Shown here piece by piece: positions 21,311 to 32,930 of a DNA stretch of 64,000 bases. Every line of letters begins with the position of its first letter. The stretch's first letter is position 1. A model generated the notes under the pieces. The model had not been told where the DNA came from and made no database searches. It saw only the letters and a list, made by a program, of their open reading frames with translations. Position numbers and translations under genes: made by a program. Source of the DNA: Oscarella lobularis (lineage: Eukaryota; Porifera; Homoscleromorpha; Homosclerophorida; Oscarellidae); contig NC_089191.1 in the NCBI RefSeq assembly GCF_947507565.1, positions 992,001-1,056,000 on the forward strand, in the 5' to 3' direction.

Positions 21311-21372
21311 TTTGTATGATCGTGGTACCGTAAACCGTCTCGCGAGAGGGGCCGTACTGCGTGATGTAGTGA
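21311..21372 (+). promoter_or_regulatory. SECIS element (form II-like)
   Basis: The quartet strand ATGA is at 21316-21319, an unpaired AAA at 21332-21334 and the partner TGA at 21362-21364. Exactly 12 nt separate ATGA from the AA, the usual helix II length, and about eight base pairs (CGTGGTAC with GTACTGCG) form between them. A small extra hairpin (TCTCGCGAGA) at the tip is typical of form II. It is in the 3' UTR of the GPx gene and is needed for Sec insertion at the TGA. Confidence 0.85.
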
Positions 21373-21899
21373 GACCGAAATCAGGTGTATAAAAATTCGT
21401 CATTGCACACTTTTGAAAACGAGAGTCTGGTGTTTTGAGCATTTATGCATACCTTCAATTGTATTGTATTAGCAAGCAGTCTAGCAGAGTGTATATTCCG
21501 AATCGACTTGGCTTGCTGAAATCGGTCATTTCTGATGTGTATCCACCTACTGTACATACCTCACTGGAACCTCAGAGATATCAACCATGACGCAGTCGGA
21601 GAAAAACGAAGAATGGCAGCGGTGGCGGTGCAAGCGATCCTGAAGTCCGGGCAAGAGACTTCGTTAGGAAACCGGAAGCCGAACGCTTGTCAGGTAAGCC
21701 CCGCACCCCCCAGGCTCCCCAAGCCTTCGAGACGAGCTAGAACTAGTCAGCAGGCCTTCTAGTACACTTAAACCGGTGCCTAGCGGTCATGTAGAGCCCG
21801 TCGTATACTTGTGCGCGACGACTTGTCGCCAGTTTTCTGTCCCATAAAGTGCGCTAACAAGGATATCCGAAATACTATCCGAAATAATTAATTAATCGT
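21373..21899. other. Intergenic, no gene recognised
   Basis: This is the gap between the GPx 3' end and the convergent glutamate receptor. I see only short open frames without recognisable similarity. Confidence 0.5.
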
Positions 21900-24800
21900 T
21901 CACGAGTCAGTTTCTCTAACTCCGTCCGCTTCACCAAAAGCGTAATTCTCGCGACCCTCCATCGGCAAGGCGACATTGCTACCACCGCCGCCGACAATCG
22001 CACTCCCATTCTGATGGACCACGTCGACTTCACGCCCACGCGAACACGGCCAAACCCATCGTTCCACCAGAGCAATAAAGAAAGCCAAAACGCCGGCGAC
22101 GCCCAAAACGAGCAAAACCCCCGCCAAATGTTTGATACCAACTCGATCCCCATCGCCGCCAATAACCGACGAATCGGTCGACGAGTCGCACTGACCGAAA
22201 TCGAGCCACTTACTGCGCAGCTCAGCCATCGTCCCATCGTCCTTCATCTGCAAAATAGCGAGTGAAAAATTCCTCAAATAGGGCATGCCCTGCGGCATGG
22301 CCATCCCGTAGCCGCGATTATCGAACGGCTTTCCGATCGTTTCCGTCGTGCACGGATCGCGCGTTGCCATGAAGTCGAGCACGTTCGAATCCCATATGAA
22401 ATAGTAGTCCTCCTCAAGTGTTCGTTTGAGCCCTTCGGCCGCCGTTTCCACCAGCGCCGACGGATTATTTTTCATGTAGGCGCCCATTTCTTTGTACGTT
22501 TTCACTTCGGACTTGTAGAAGAATCGTTCGATAGCCGAATTGCTCACGGTACCGTAGGGAATTTCCGTCTGACTAGCCAAATCGTCGACTGTCTTTATGG
22601 TGTCCGGTATTCGTTGGAGAGTGAGAAACGCCGCCAAATTGGCCGTGTACGTCGAAACGACGATGAGACAGAAGAGAAACCAGCCGCCGAGAAGTATTTT
22701 ACCCGATATGAAGGAAACGTAGTCGGGTTCCTGTTGCAGCGTCGTGACGTAGAGCAACCATATCGCGTCGCCGAATCCCTTCACTTTGCCGTGCCTTCCG
22801 TGATCGTGCCGCTGTGGGCGTCTCCGGCGCGCGTACGGGCTGATCCATTGAATGATGGCGAGGAGTATTGCCATGGCGATTAGGCAACCTAAGATGGTGA
22901 CCCAGAGCCACGTGTCGAATGGGTCGAGAAAAGCTAAGAGCCTCGGTTCGGCCGGTGTTAGTTTGGTTCGATAGAGAACCAAGCCGTAGTCCATCCAGGC
23001 GCTTGGGAACGATAGGTACTCCAGTCTCGTCGCGGTGATTGACATAGCGGAGGCGGCCAAGTCACTATCCTAAATTTTAAATTTTATATTATATTGTTTT
23101 GAGACGCTGGGTCCCACGTACGCATCGCAGAATCTGTCCGACCATTCCCGAGACGTGTTCGGTTTCGTTTTCGGGGATGCTGCCGTATTTGCCGTCAGGG
23201 ACGAGCGTCATTGTGAAGTTGAAGTTCATGCGTCGGGAAAGATCGAGTATCATTTCGACGATGTAGCCGGTCATGTCGCCGTAGTGGGGGCCCTCGCTCG
23301 TTCGGTTCGGGTCCAGGAATAGAAAAGGGGGCTCCTACACGCACGGGGGCGGTATATATTTACGTGATTTAATTATTTGCCGCGTGCATCTTGCCTCGAT
23401 TGTCGTGATTTTGAAGTGGGGGCGTCCCGTTTTGGGATCAATTTCCGCCGGTGAACACTTTGTCGCCCTTTGAACTCGAGGCTTACCGGTACTTGTCCTT
23501 TTTTTTCTTTGTGGAGTAAGGTTCGGCTGTAAGTTTATAAGGCCGTCGTAAAATTCTCCGATCTATCATTAGGCATGGCGACATATAGAAAACAACTTAA
23601 TTGATAAGGTGATGGGTGTCGGTACTTTTTCCAGCGATGTTCGAGAGCGGAGTTCAAGCAAATCGTAGGCATTGTGCACAATTGATTTTTCGTTGAGCAA
23701 AACGGTCGCCGATTTAGCAAAGAGAGAAACCTGTCAAGGCAATATATGGATAGACGCTGCGCGTACTAAGAGTCGCTATACCTGATTAGTCAACTTCCGT
23801 CCCCATTGATCTCCATCCCTACAAAACAATTCGACCAATTCGATGGCGTCATATAATGCAATCAGCATTTCCTAAAATGCCAGTGTCCTTGACGTTAACT
23901 ATGGGGACTAATAATCATCACAAACCAGATTGTGTGCTCTCTTTAGTTCACAACGCCTATTGGAAAGATCCGTACACTTGGTCACTGTGTTGGCGTAGTA
24001 CTCTAGTTTCTTTAGAAGCTTCCAGTCAGAATAATATTTTCGGAGCCCAACTAGTTTTATTTTCTCCGTAGTAGATTCTAAGCTGTTTGTCCCTCTCACT
24101 ATACCCAGGCTGATCTGAAAGTCAGCTTGGTGAGTATTGACTGAAGAATCTGCGTTTAGAGACCTAACCTTTTCAGTAATTTGTTCGTTGAGAACAAAAG
24201 TGAAATTTCTTCGACAATTCATGTGACGTAGGATCTAATAATTAATCTAGGGTAGAAATATTGAGATTGAATGCCGCGTCATTCACCTTCTCGAAAAACG
24301 CGTAGCATGATGAGGTCGAGCAAGCAACATAGGCAGCCTGTTCGCTCGCCTGAATAGTTTTCGCTAGTGAAGCCACGTCTTCTTTACCTGCAGGTCTCGC
24401 TGGTACAACCAGGTTGATTTTATTTTCTAATCCGAAGAAGCCCTTTCGGCCGACGTCTATAAGAGTGTCACATATGAAAACGACTTGATAATTTATCTAT
24501 ACTGTTTTCTATTCCATCTGTAATCAGAGCAACAGAATTCCATTGCTGATGAGCAGCGATATAGGCAAAGGCTCTTAGGGAGCCAGCACTACGTGTCTCG
24601 TCGAAATTAATATCTTCGTGAGCATTTCTCTTTAGTGGTAGAGAAACAGTTGTGTAGACGTCGCTTGACGTCCGCATTATTGCTATCGTGGGATACGATG
24701 CTATGGAAGACACCGTTGCAATCATCAATTTCTTCTTTCACTTTTCAGGTGATATAGTTACCGTTTACTGAATTTGTCTTTAATCGTGACATGTGGCAGA

Positions 24801-25177
24801 GTTCAAAGGCATTACCACCTCTTCGACGTTGATCAAAGCGAAGCTGTTCAATGTAGTCGACGTGGCTCCCTTGGTTTACATCGTCGGGCCGATAAACTGC
24901 CAAAGTCAAAAAAGTTTCATCACAAGGTGCAACCGCGGGTGGCGGCGCCGAACGATCATTAGCATGCAAACGTATGCAGTGCAAATACTCCGGCGCACCC
25001 CACGATCGAAGGAAGGGATCGAGCAAAAACGGACACGTTTAAGCGTGTTATCAAATGTTCCTTACTGAAATTGCAGGCATTGCAGTTGAAACGGCGCATT
25101 GAGTCTCCCAGGCAAGTCTGACGCAGGGAAACGAGAAGGTAGAGGAGCAACGGGGACAAGGACACGCAGAGCTTCAT
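21900..25177 (-). CDS. Ionotropic glutamate receptor subunit
   Basis: The ATG at 25177 begins a signal peptide (MKLCVSLSPLLLYLLVS). Downstream exons encode an ANF/PBP1-type amino-terminal domain (segments near 24745-24960, 24468-24728, 24284-24460, 23782-23870 and 23670-23730). Then come ligand-binding S1 (about 23395-23450 and 23122-23334; LVPDGKYGS) and the large last exon 21900-23069 with S1-end, three membrane segments, pore loop and S2. The gating motif is TYTANLAAFL and the ligand-carboxylate Arg is in SITATRLEY. The S2 acidic residue is Asp (WDSNVLDF) rather than Glu. One donor appears to be GC (23393-23394). Exon edges in the amino-terminal domain are approximate. It is a predicted ligand-gated cation channel; the agonist (glutamate, glycine or other) is unsettled. 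Confidence 0.82.
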
Positions 25178-26010
25178 TTGTGTTTGTGCCTACCAGAATT
25201 TGCACTGAAACAGCGATATTTCTACTCGTCTATAGGCCTAATTCTAGCGGGTAATACCGTCACCGGAAGGAATTCAAAATTTCACTCTAATCTGGGTTTA
25301 GACTGCATGCTTATAACGTCATACGTCTGTTTCCCTACGTTTGGCTTATAAGCTGGTCTTGGGCGGTGGGTTTATCGAGACGGCGGCATGAGGATCCTGC
25401 GTCGCGAAGGGTGAAAGTACAAGTACAGAAGGTCAGGGGGTAAACAGCTGGTATATACTCCTACGCGACCCTCGCGCACTTCTCGCTTGCAGCGAAACAG
25501 AAATTTTAAAGCCGGAGTTTCATTGGCTGCTTTTATCAAGTTGCGTAAGCCGGAATCCCACGCATATAGAGCCTTCCCTTGGAATAAGATACTTATATAG
25601 GACGACAAGGATATAGATTGCCCATTTCGACGTACGGAGCGGTCTTGTTACAGTACAAGGTTCACTTTTACGACTGGCTGACTTGTCTGATTGTTCTCAG
25701 GAGAGGGCAGTAAAATCTTTGTTTGATTTCCTTAGCAACTGGCGTAAACTAAATTTAAATAATGAGCTGCCGAAGACGCGCGCGTTAGAGGCACGGAGAT
25801 ACTGTATGGACAGAGAGAATCTCTGGTATAGGAGGGTCAGGGAGTAAAGATGGTCCTAATGGCCAGATGGGTCCTAATGGCTATTTCAGTGATTGAGTGG
25901 AAGCTATTTCATTTATTAGTATATGAAATTAGTACGTACGCTTAAAAGTTTTCTACGGGAATTCACAGGCAGTCCCACGTACAACCCCCGTGAACTAACC
26001 AACAAGCAAG
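25178..26010. other. Intergenic, no gene recognised
   Basis: An 833-bp gap between the divergent glutamate receptor and ficolin-like genes, which may hold both promoters. No convincing exon or repeat was identified. Confidence 0.5.
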
Positions 26011-27658
26011 ATGAGACGTTTACTGCATTTTCTTGTCTTTGTTCAGTGTCTGGCTGATGCATCTTTGCAGGTATCCAAGAAGCTTGGAAATATGCAAACT
26101 TCGGTAGTTTTAGATTCATTATGCTGTAGACCCCAGCGTCTGTTTGCGAAGAAGTTGTATGTCCTCGAGGCCATCCAGGAACTGTTGGGCCTCAAGGCTT
26201 ACCTGGTGTTATAGGACTGCCTGGGCCTCCTGGAAGTTTTGGTCCAGCAGGGCGAACGGGAAATCCTGTACGCTTCTGTGTGAATAAACAAGGTTATATG
26301 AGTAAATGTATGCATGGATAGGGTTCTCCTGGAGAAAAAGGCATGAGAGGGCTAAGAGGAAAGCAGGTTTGTTCCTATTCGCCTCTAATTAAACTTTTTA
26401 GAAAATATCTCTTCAATAATCTCTTTGTTTGAATGATAGGGAAAGACGGGTCCAAAAGGCCCAAGAGGAAAAACAGGAAAAGACGGGCTTTCTGGTAGTC
26501 CCGGAAATGTTGGTTCCCCTGGTGTTCCTGGAATTAATGGGACTCAGGGCTCAATTGGTCCTGTGGGTCCAGTGGGTCCTAAAGGTCAGAGTGGGCTCAA
26601 AGGTTCAGCAGGCCCGGCGGGTTCCGTGGGCCCTAAAGGTGACAGTGGACACAACGGCTCAGCGGGCCAAGCGGGCCCAGTAGGCCCTAAAGGTGAGAGT
26701 GGAGACAAAGGTTCAGCGGGTCCAGCGGGTCCAGCGGGTCCAGCGGGTCCAGCCGGTCCAGCGGGTCCAGCCGGTCCTAAAGGTCTAACAGGTTCAATGG
26801 GCCCCAGAGGCTTTACTGGATACAGAGGACAGGTATTTTTGGCTTAGCTTTACTTTTTTTTATAATTGTTTCTTTGGCTAGAAAGGTGAAAAGGGCACTG
26901 TCTCAGTAGACAAGGTTAAATCAATTTTGGAGCAACTTCTTGAGGGTCAGAAAAGCATTGGTAATTGTTTTGATGAACTTGCGAATGTGTTCCAAATAGG
27001 AAGTCCGGTTCATCAAGGCTCCGGCTGTGACTGCCTTTGTATTCATAAAAGATCTCCTGATCTGTCCAGTGGCGTTTTTAGAATTACCCTTACTGGAGTT
27101 GGATCAATTTCTGTGTACTGTGATATGGAAACTGACGGCGGGGGTTGGACAGTCTTTCAACGGCGAAAGGAAGGATCAGTTGATTTTTATCGTGGATGGA
27201 CCGATTACGAAAACGGATTTGGTAATCTAAGAGATGACTACTGGATGGGCTTGGCTCGGCTATACAAGCTCTTGCAGTTTAATGGAGAAAATGAATTAAG
27301 AGTTGATCTAAAAAATTACGCAGGAAACAGCGCGTATGCCAAATACAGCAGCTTTTTTGTGGGAAGTTCAAGTTCCAAGTACAGGCTAAGCGTTAGCGGA
27401 TACAGTGGAACAGCTGGAGATTCACTTACAAGTTCAAATGGAATGCAGTTCTCTACAAAAGACCAAGACAACGATGCACATGTTGGTGGTCACTGTGCTT
27501 CTGCTAGGCGTGCTGGCTGGTGGTTTGGTTCATGCGGTTATTCAAGTCTAAATGGTTTGTTTCAGAGCGGTACTAGTGGGAGGTATATAAATTGGTACCA
27601 TTTTCCTCGATCATGGGCGTCTTTGTTGTTCTCTGAAATGAAATTTAGGAAGGCTTGA
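26011..27658 (+). CDS. Ficolin-like secreted lectin (collagen + fibrinogen domain)
   Basis: Exons are 26011-26070, 26130-26267, 26322-26366 (45 bp), 26440-26832 and 26882-27658, all phase 0, giving 470 residues. A signal peptide is followed by a short Cys-containing linker and about 60 Gly-X-Y triplets interrupted only at exon joints. A helical neck and a fibrinogen-related domain of about 215 residues follow. Typical motifs are YCDMETDGGGWTVFQRR, WMGL, and DQDNDAHVGGHCA, the calcium site plus Cys. The layout equals vertebrate ficolins and invertebrate FReD lectins: collagen stalk for trimerisation, C-terminal domain for acetyl-sugar or microbial ligand binding. It is probably extracellular and immune- or matrix-related (inference). 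Confidence 0.9.
26716..26778 (+). repeat. GGTCCAGCG tandem repeat (Gly-Pro-Ala)n
   Basis: Seven near-identical 9-bp units encode a run of Gly-Pro-Ala triplets inside the collagen region of the ficolin-like gene. Their DNA identity suggests recent slippage expansion. Confidence 0.9.
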
Positions 27659-28021
27659 ATTACATAAAAAGGAATAGAACGTTTGTAGAAATGTTGAATT
27701 GTGTTTGTGAAGTCGTGCTGTTTTATAATGTGAATGCGCATAATGCTTATTTTTAGGATGGGCGGACTCGACCGCTTGTGCTCTCAATATTGACTCCAAC
27801 CTACAAACGCTGCATGGAGTCGCGGTACAGTACGGTAATTTTAGCGAGTGGTATGTTCAATCCGTGGTATATTTGAGAGAAGAGTTATCTTTCTTCACAG
27901 CTTTAGCGTGCGTTGCTCTCCCATGCATAAAAAATTCCGCAGCGCCGAAAATCAGAGCAATCCGGCACGCGAGTTGAACAGAGAGAGATCTAATGCGGTC
28001 TGTAAGATAAGATGTGTTTGT
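27659..28021. other. Gap between convergent genes
   Basis: 363 bp between the ficolin-like stop and the TRP-type stop. It presumably holds the two 3' UTRs and polyadenylation sites; no gene is seen. Confidence 0.5.
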
Positions 28022-31000
28022 CTACAGGGACCTCGCTGTGAATCGTCGAAGCATCTCCTTCATTTCGGCCAGATCGCGTTCGAGACGAGTCAATCTCTCT
28101 TTCGAAGCGTCTTCCTGATCAAGCCTCTCGTCAAGAAGCCTCCGAAGCTCAAGAATTTCATCCTGAATCAGAAATGAAACGGTCTCAGTTCTCCGACCCA
28201 AGCATGCAGACGTCTTACGTGAGTTTGAACAGTAACCTTCCTCAACTCGTCTCCTTCTTGATCATCATCGTCATAAAACTCCTCCGAGGGAGCGTGACGC
28301 GTATGTATTTCTCTTCGATACGCGTCCAATTTCTTCTTCGACAATTTCTCCTCCAAACTCAATATGATGCTGGCCTTAGAAGAAGTCCATACACAAGAAG
28401 ACGTTGTCTCATTGGAAACCTTACTCTCTGCATCACTGCATTTGCCTTAGAGTTGTCATAGACCCTGAAGAGCCATAGTATGAACGTGACTCCCCTTTCC
28501 TTAGTCATTTCAGTCGCTCTACCTTTGGAATGAATCTGACATGAGTGCAATGAACAAGTTCAGACTGATGACGGCAGCCAGAGCGAGAAACGTGCCCACA
28601 AGAATATCGGCCATAATAGAATCTTCAGCTCTCATTTCCTATGAAAAAACGAGTCACTCCAAGTTCTTTTTGACTCCGCTCATACATTGTACGAGTACTC
28701 GTCGACGAGAGTAATTCGATAGAGACTGAAAAGAGCTCTCGAGACCGTCGTGAAACCAGAGACGGACCGTCCACCGAAAAAGACCCAAAAACTGGCCGCT
28801 TTATATATATATAAAGTTAGATTTCTGCACGTCTCGTCCTTACGCTCTCACCGTAAGGAATATATATGACGATGTAGAAGAAGACAAAGCGACCGACGTC
28901 TGCAACCATGTGCTGCAGTATGACGACGAACGGGCCGAGACTTTTGAACGCTCTCACGAACTTGAGCACGCGAAGCCAGGCGAATATCAGCGCAATGCAT
29001 AGCAGTCTATGAAAAAGCAATAGAGACTGACCCTGGCCTATTTCACTTGCCGTGCGTGTACGGCCGCTTTTGTCTTCGTATGATCAGCGATGTCGATGAC
29101 GTGGGCTATAATGGCTGCTAAGAGAAGAGCGTAGCTTAGCCAGTCGATATAGTTCCTGGAGGAGTATTAATTAATTATAGCAATAGGTCATGTTTTTACC
29201 ATTTATCGTCGAAATATGCCGGTGTTGATTTCTTTAGCCTTTCCATCTCTTGAACGACGTACTCTTTCTCCTACATGTAGAAATACGGTAGTAACTATAG
29301 TTTGACATAGGCCTCCCTTACCTCTTGGTATTTTGGATGGCTGTAGGTCAGGTCTTTCTCGTACTCTCTTGTCCTCCACTTTATCCACAGCTAATTATAT
29401 GGTTGTACTACTGCAAAGTTCGGGTCGTCTCGTCTGAACCTTGTGCTGCTTTCGAGATCGCGCGAATTCCCATATTTCTTCTACCCATTGGTACACTAGT
29501 AGTGCAATAACTATAAGCTAGGAAAGGCGGTGAATCAGCTAGCGCTTTATATGATGAGTTCCTTGCATACTGCTATAAATATTCTCCACCAGTGATCCTT
29601 TAGTGGGGTGTAGTCATACTTCTTCTCGTAATCACCGGCAACGGTAAATGTTGTTAAGGCCTGCAATGGCGTCTAATTTTATCTAGTAATTTAGAGATAT
29701 TTGGCCTACTGCTAGGAACGTGAGGAAGATGATCAGTTGGAGAATAACTCCAGTTCTGAAAAGTCATCACTTGTTTCCTTAATTACATTCGAATTCTTTA
29801 CTTTCACCTGCCAAATTGCTTCCACTTGATATTTATGAGCTGTCTTATTACCGGATGATTAACGAGTTGAAAATGCTTGTACCGAACAATCATTTCAAGC
29901 TAAACCGGTCAGCAATAAAATTAAAATCATCAACGCATGGGATGAACCTACTGGGCTATAGACACTTTCCCTGAATAACAACGAGTCGATTTCATCTTCC
30001 TCTGGTAACGAAATGTATTAGAGAATGACCATACTATCTGCACAGTACCTTGTGAAAGGAGAGGTTTTTCGAGCAAGTTGACGTAGAAGAGTTGCTTTCG
30101 CTGCACAGTCGATTTTCTGTGCAGTTGATCGAGAGCGTGGCGTGCCTAAATTAAATAAAAACAGCAAAGTAGAGAAGGGTATTGAAATTGAGCACGTTGC
30201 AATCACCACTAGAGGCATCGTCAGCACCATGCTGCTTAGCGCTGTCTGTCCTGTGTTGTCTCGCACTCCCGCATCGGCTGGTCTCGGTTTGACGTCAAGC
30301 AATAAATGACGTACGCTTTCAGAGCGATCTGCTCATGCACGTAAAGCTCAAAGGCATCGTTCATTCGAGTACTCGAATAGCCGTACCGAGATCAGCTGCC
30401 ACTTGCAGAGGCGTTCGCCCCCTGTAGTCACGAGCCTCAATGTAACCTATACGAATGAAACCACGATTAATCAATTGTGTGTTGTGGCAGCTCTCTGTTT
30501 ACATTTGGCTTGGAGGAGAATAACTATTGACTCAACAGCATCAGAGCGAGCAGCATAATGAAGTGGACTTTGCCGCTCGCCGTAGGTGAGAACGTTGGAG
30601 TCAGCTACAATTGAAAAGAAAAAAAATGCCATCTTCCTTTTTCTCATACCTTTCTCTCTGCCTACGGTACCTCCACTCTCAACGAGATACTTCACCGTGT
30701 CAGAAGCGTTACAGGACACTGCTACGTGAAGTGGAGTTCTTCCGTAAAGATCCTGATGATTTAGATCGGCTCCGCTATCACACAAAAATCTGCAAAAAGA
30801 AAAAAATGTATCTTTTGGCAACTGCATGCTCTTCCATCTTTACCTAACTACGTCGATGCCCCATTTCCTGGCCGCTTCATGCAGAGCTGTTTGCCCGAAC
30901 GGGTCAGTACCGTTTATGCTCTTTCCCTTCTTTATCATTTTTTTCAATACTGTAAAATCAACTCTATCTTCTTCTCCGGACAGATCTTCTAGATACTTTA

Positions 31001-31466
31001 GTATGGCCGTGTCAGCCATTTTAAAGCCTCTTCCTGGTACAGAAAAGGCTACAGCAGCGGCATCGGAAAAGGACTCCAACAGATTTTCGGCTAAATCGTC
31101 TTTGTGTTTCCGGGAGGGAGTTCTTGTAAGAGCCATTGCTGTAGTAGGATCAGGTAGCCTATGAGTCTCTTCTTGGCTGCTGCCAGTGGCTAGAGGTACT
31201 TGTACGTCGAGACTTGTGCTTTTAGTTCTTTGCCTATGCGTTTTCACGCTTTCGTCCGAAAATGAGTCGAGATGACTTCGATGATTGGACGTCTTCGTAG
31301 GCAAACGCCTTCGTGTACTTAGGGAGCGTTCTCGCGCTTTGACGGAAAGGCTGTGAGGTGTTAGGCTGACTGTCTCATTTTTATTGCGAGTCTTTCCTAA
31401 ATCAACCATAGGAACAGTGGTCTTTTCACTCAGATCTTCTGCAGGAGCTGGGTGTACTCGAGCCAT
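28022..31466 (-). CDS. Ankyrin-repeat TRP-type cation channel
   Basis: ATG is at 31466. Exon 1 (30844-31466) is a basic Ser/Thr-rich N-terminus running into ankyrin repeats. These continue in exons 30673-30789, 30503-30604 and others near 30300-30430 (GRTPLHVAV, QSPLHYAA, GRTPLQVAA). Later exons carry six membrane spans: an S4-S5 segment with LGPFVVILQHMVADVGRF near 28850-28990, a pore region near 28700-28800, and S6 (AAVISLNLFIALMSDSF) near 28530-28620. The final exon, 28022-28162, is a heptad-rich coiled coil (RRLLDERLDQED, LTRLERDLAEMKEML). The order ankyrin, six spans, coiled coil fits TRPA/TRPC/TRPV-like channels; I cannot assign a subfamily. Middle exon borders are not fully resolved. 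Confidence 0.78.
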
Positions 31467-31480
31467 CTTGATTGGCGAAC

Positions 31481-31488
31481 TCACGTGA
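31481..31488. promoter_or_regulatory. TCACGTGA E-box
   Basis: A perfect E-box palindrome 15 bp upstream of the TRP-type channel ATG at 31466. Confidence 0.5.
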
Positions 31489-31804
31489 GCGCGTAACCAA
31501 GCTCGTAAACTTCCTTTACATCAATCATCTCAGAGTGTTTCAGTCCAATATCTTAGTTTGTAATGGAAAAAATTGAGAAAAAGCCTTGGTCCAAAAATGG
31601 CTTTTTTAATTTGTGTTCCATAATATTATGTAGCGGCAATTGGAGTATCTCTCCACCAGTCAGTGTTAGGAACTGAATAGAGTTGTAGATATGTTCAGAT
31701 ATACCCTACGAGTGGTGTCAACTGTCAACAATAGTGTCAACATGACCGTCAACACTCTGCCAAAAGCGGGAATCCACTGTGATAGCGTACGCTAGCGAAA
31801 AAGA
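31489..31804. other. Divergent promoter region
   Basis: 316 bp between the divergent TRP-type and NTPCR-like genes. No coding exon is recognised; it presumably contains the promoters of both. Confidence 0.45.
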
Positions 31805-32684
31805 ATGCACAAGCAACTTTTGCCTTCTGGGCCTCCTGGTTCGGCCGAATTCACTCCATTCTCGCCTTAGAGATTTCTCTGTTCTAAGGCGTTGGAAAAA
31901 CAACTCTCGTTCGTCATATTTGCGATTCGATTCGACGAACAGGCGTCGCGATCCAAGGATTTTACACGGAGGAAGTTCGAGAGACGACAGGAGATGGGCA
32001 GCGAGTTCGAATCGGCTTTGACGTCGTCACAACAAGTGGAATCAGAGCACCATTGGCACGAACAGCGGACCGTATGGGCAAACCAGGAGAAAGGTATACT
32101 AGTAGTCTACTGACCCTCAAAAATATTAGTATATCGCTTTTTGACTACTGTATAAGTCGTGCCTAAAAAAATCGAACGTAATACGGTATGAATAAAGCCT
32201 TTTGCTGGTCCTATTAGTGGGAGAAGGGTCCCTTTCAAAGTTGGAAAGTATGTCGTTGACGTTGCTGCCTTTGAGAGCGTTGTAATGCCCCTTCTGAGTG
32301 TCGACAAGGACTCGGATGCTGAGGTGCTGAGACGACGTTTTGTCGTATTATTTGAACGAGTTTTTACTTTTTAGCGTCCTCTCTTATTTGTAATTGATGA
32401 AATCGGAAAGATGGAGATGTTCAGCGAGTCGTTTGTCGCCGCTGTGCGAACTTTGTTTGACTCTGACAATGCGAGAATCTTGGCCACCGTTCCTCTCGTT
32501 CGATCTCCAGGGTCTTTGCCTTTCGTCGAAAGACTCAAGGCTAGAAAAGATGTCAAGTTGTGTCAGGTAAAGCATAGTTCACTCATCTACTACGATAGTA
32601 TAGGTTTACTCAATTGAGGTGTCAAAGTCGAATCGAGAAAGGCTGAAAGTTTCTTTGCCTGCCGAAGTTGCAAGTATGATTTAG
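31805..32684 (+). CDS. NTPCR: Cancer-related nucleoside-triphosphatase (NTPCR/THEP1 family)
   Basis: Five exons, 31805-31838, 31889-32093, 32218-32323, 32375-32566 and 32619-32684, encode 200 residues. The Walker A motif SGPPGVGKTT is split by the first intron: GPPG from a 34-bp first exon, VGKTT from the second. Family marks follow: GFYTEEV, RIGFDVVT, the VGKYVVD segment, the Walker B region with VIDEIGKMEMFS, and the late LATVPLV segment. Length matches human NTPCR (about 190). These are soluble enzymes that hydrolyse NTPs slowly in vitro; the physiological substrate is not established. The last Leu-rich exon is short, as in relatives. Confidence 0.9.
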
Positions 32685-32930
32685 TTTTTTAAATTAAGCC
32701 CAGTAGTCATACAGGTCGCGACATATCTAGTTTGGTGGTTGTCGGTCTCATCTTCCCTAATGCAAAAAGATAACCCAATGCAGTATTACATATCAACTAC
32801 TTAAACAACTTGAGTCAACAACGGGCATGTGTATACCTCCATCGTTTCTTGGCGACGCGTAGTTCCTTCGCTTCGCTTCCTTACGGCACGCTCACTCTTA
32901 CTTCGCGTAGCTTCTTTGTTTGGCACCGGA

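Noticed and set aside
21590-21646. Short open frame starting MTQSEKNEEW downstream of GPx
   Set aside because: Only 18 codons, no family resemblance, no convincing continuation after the nearby GT.
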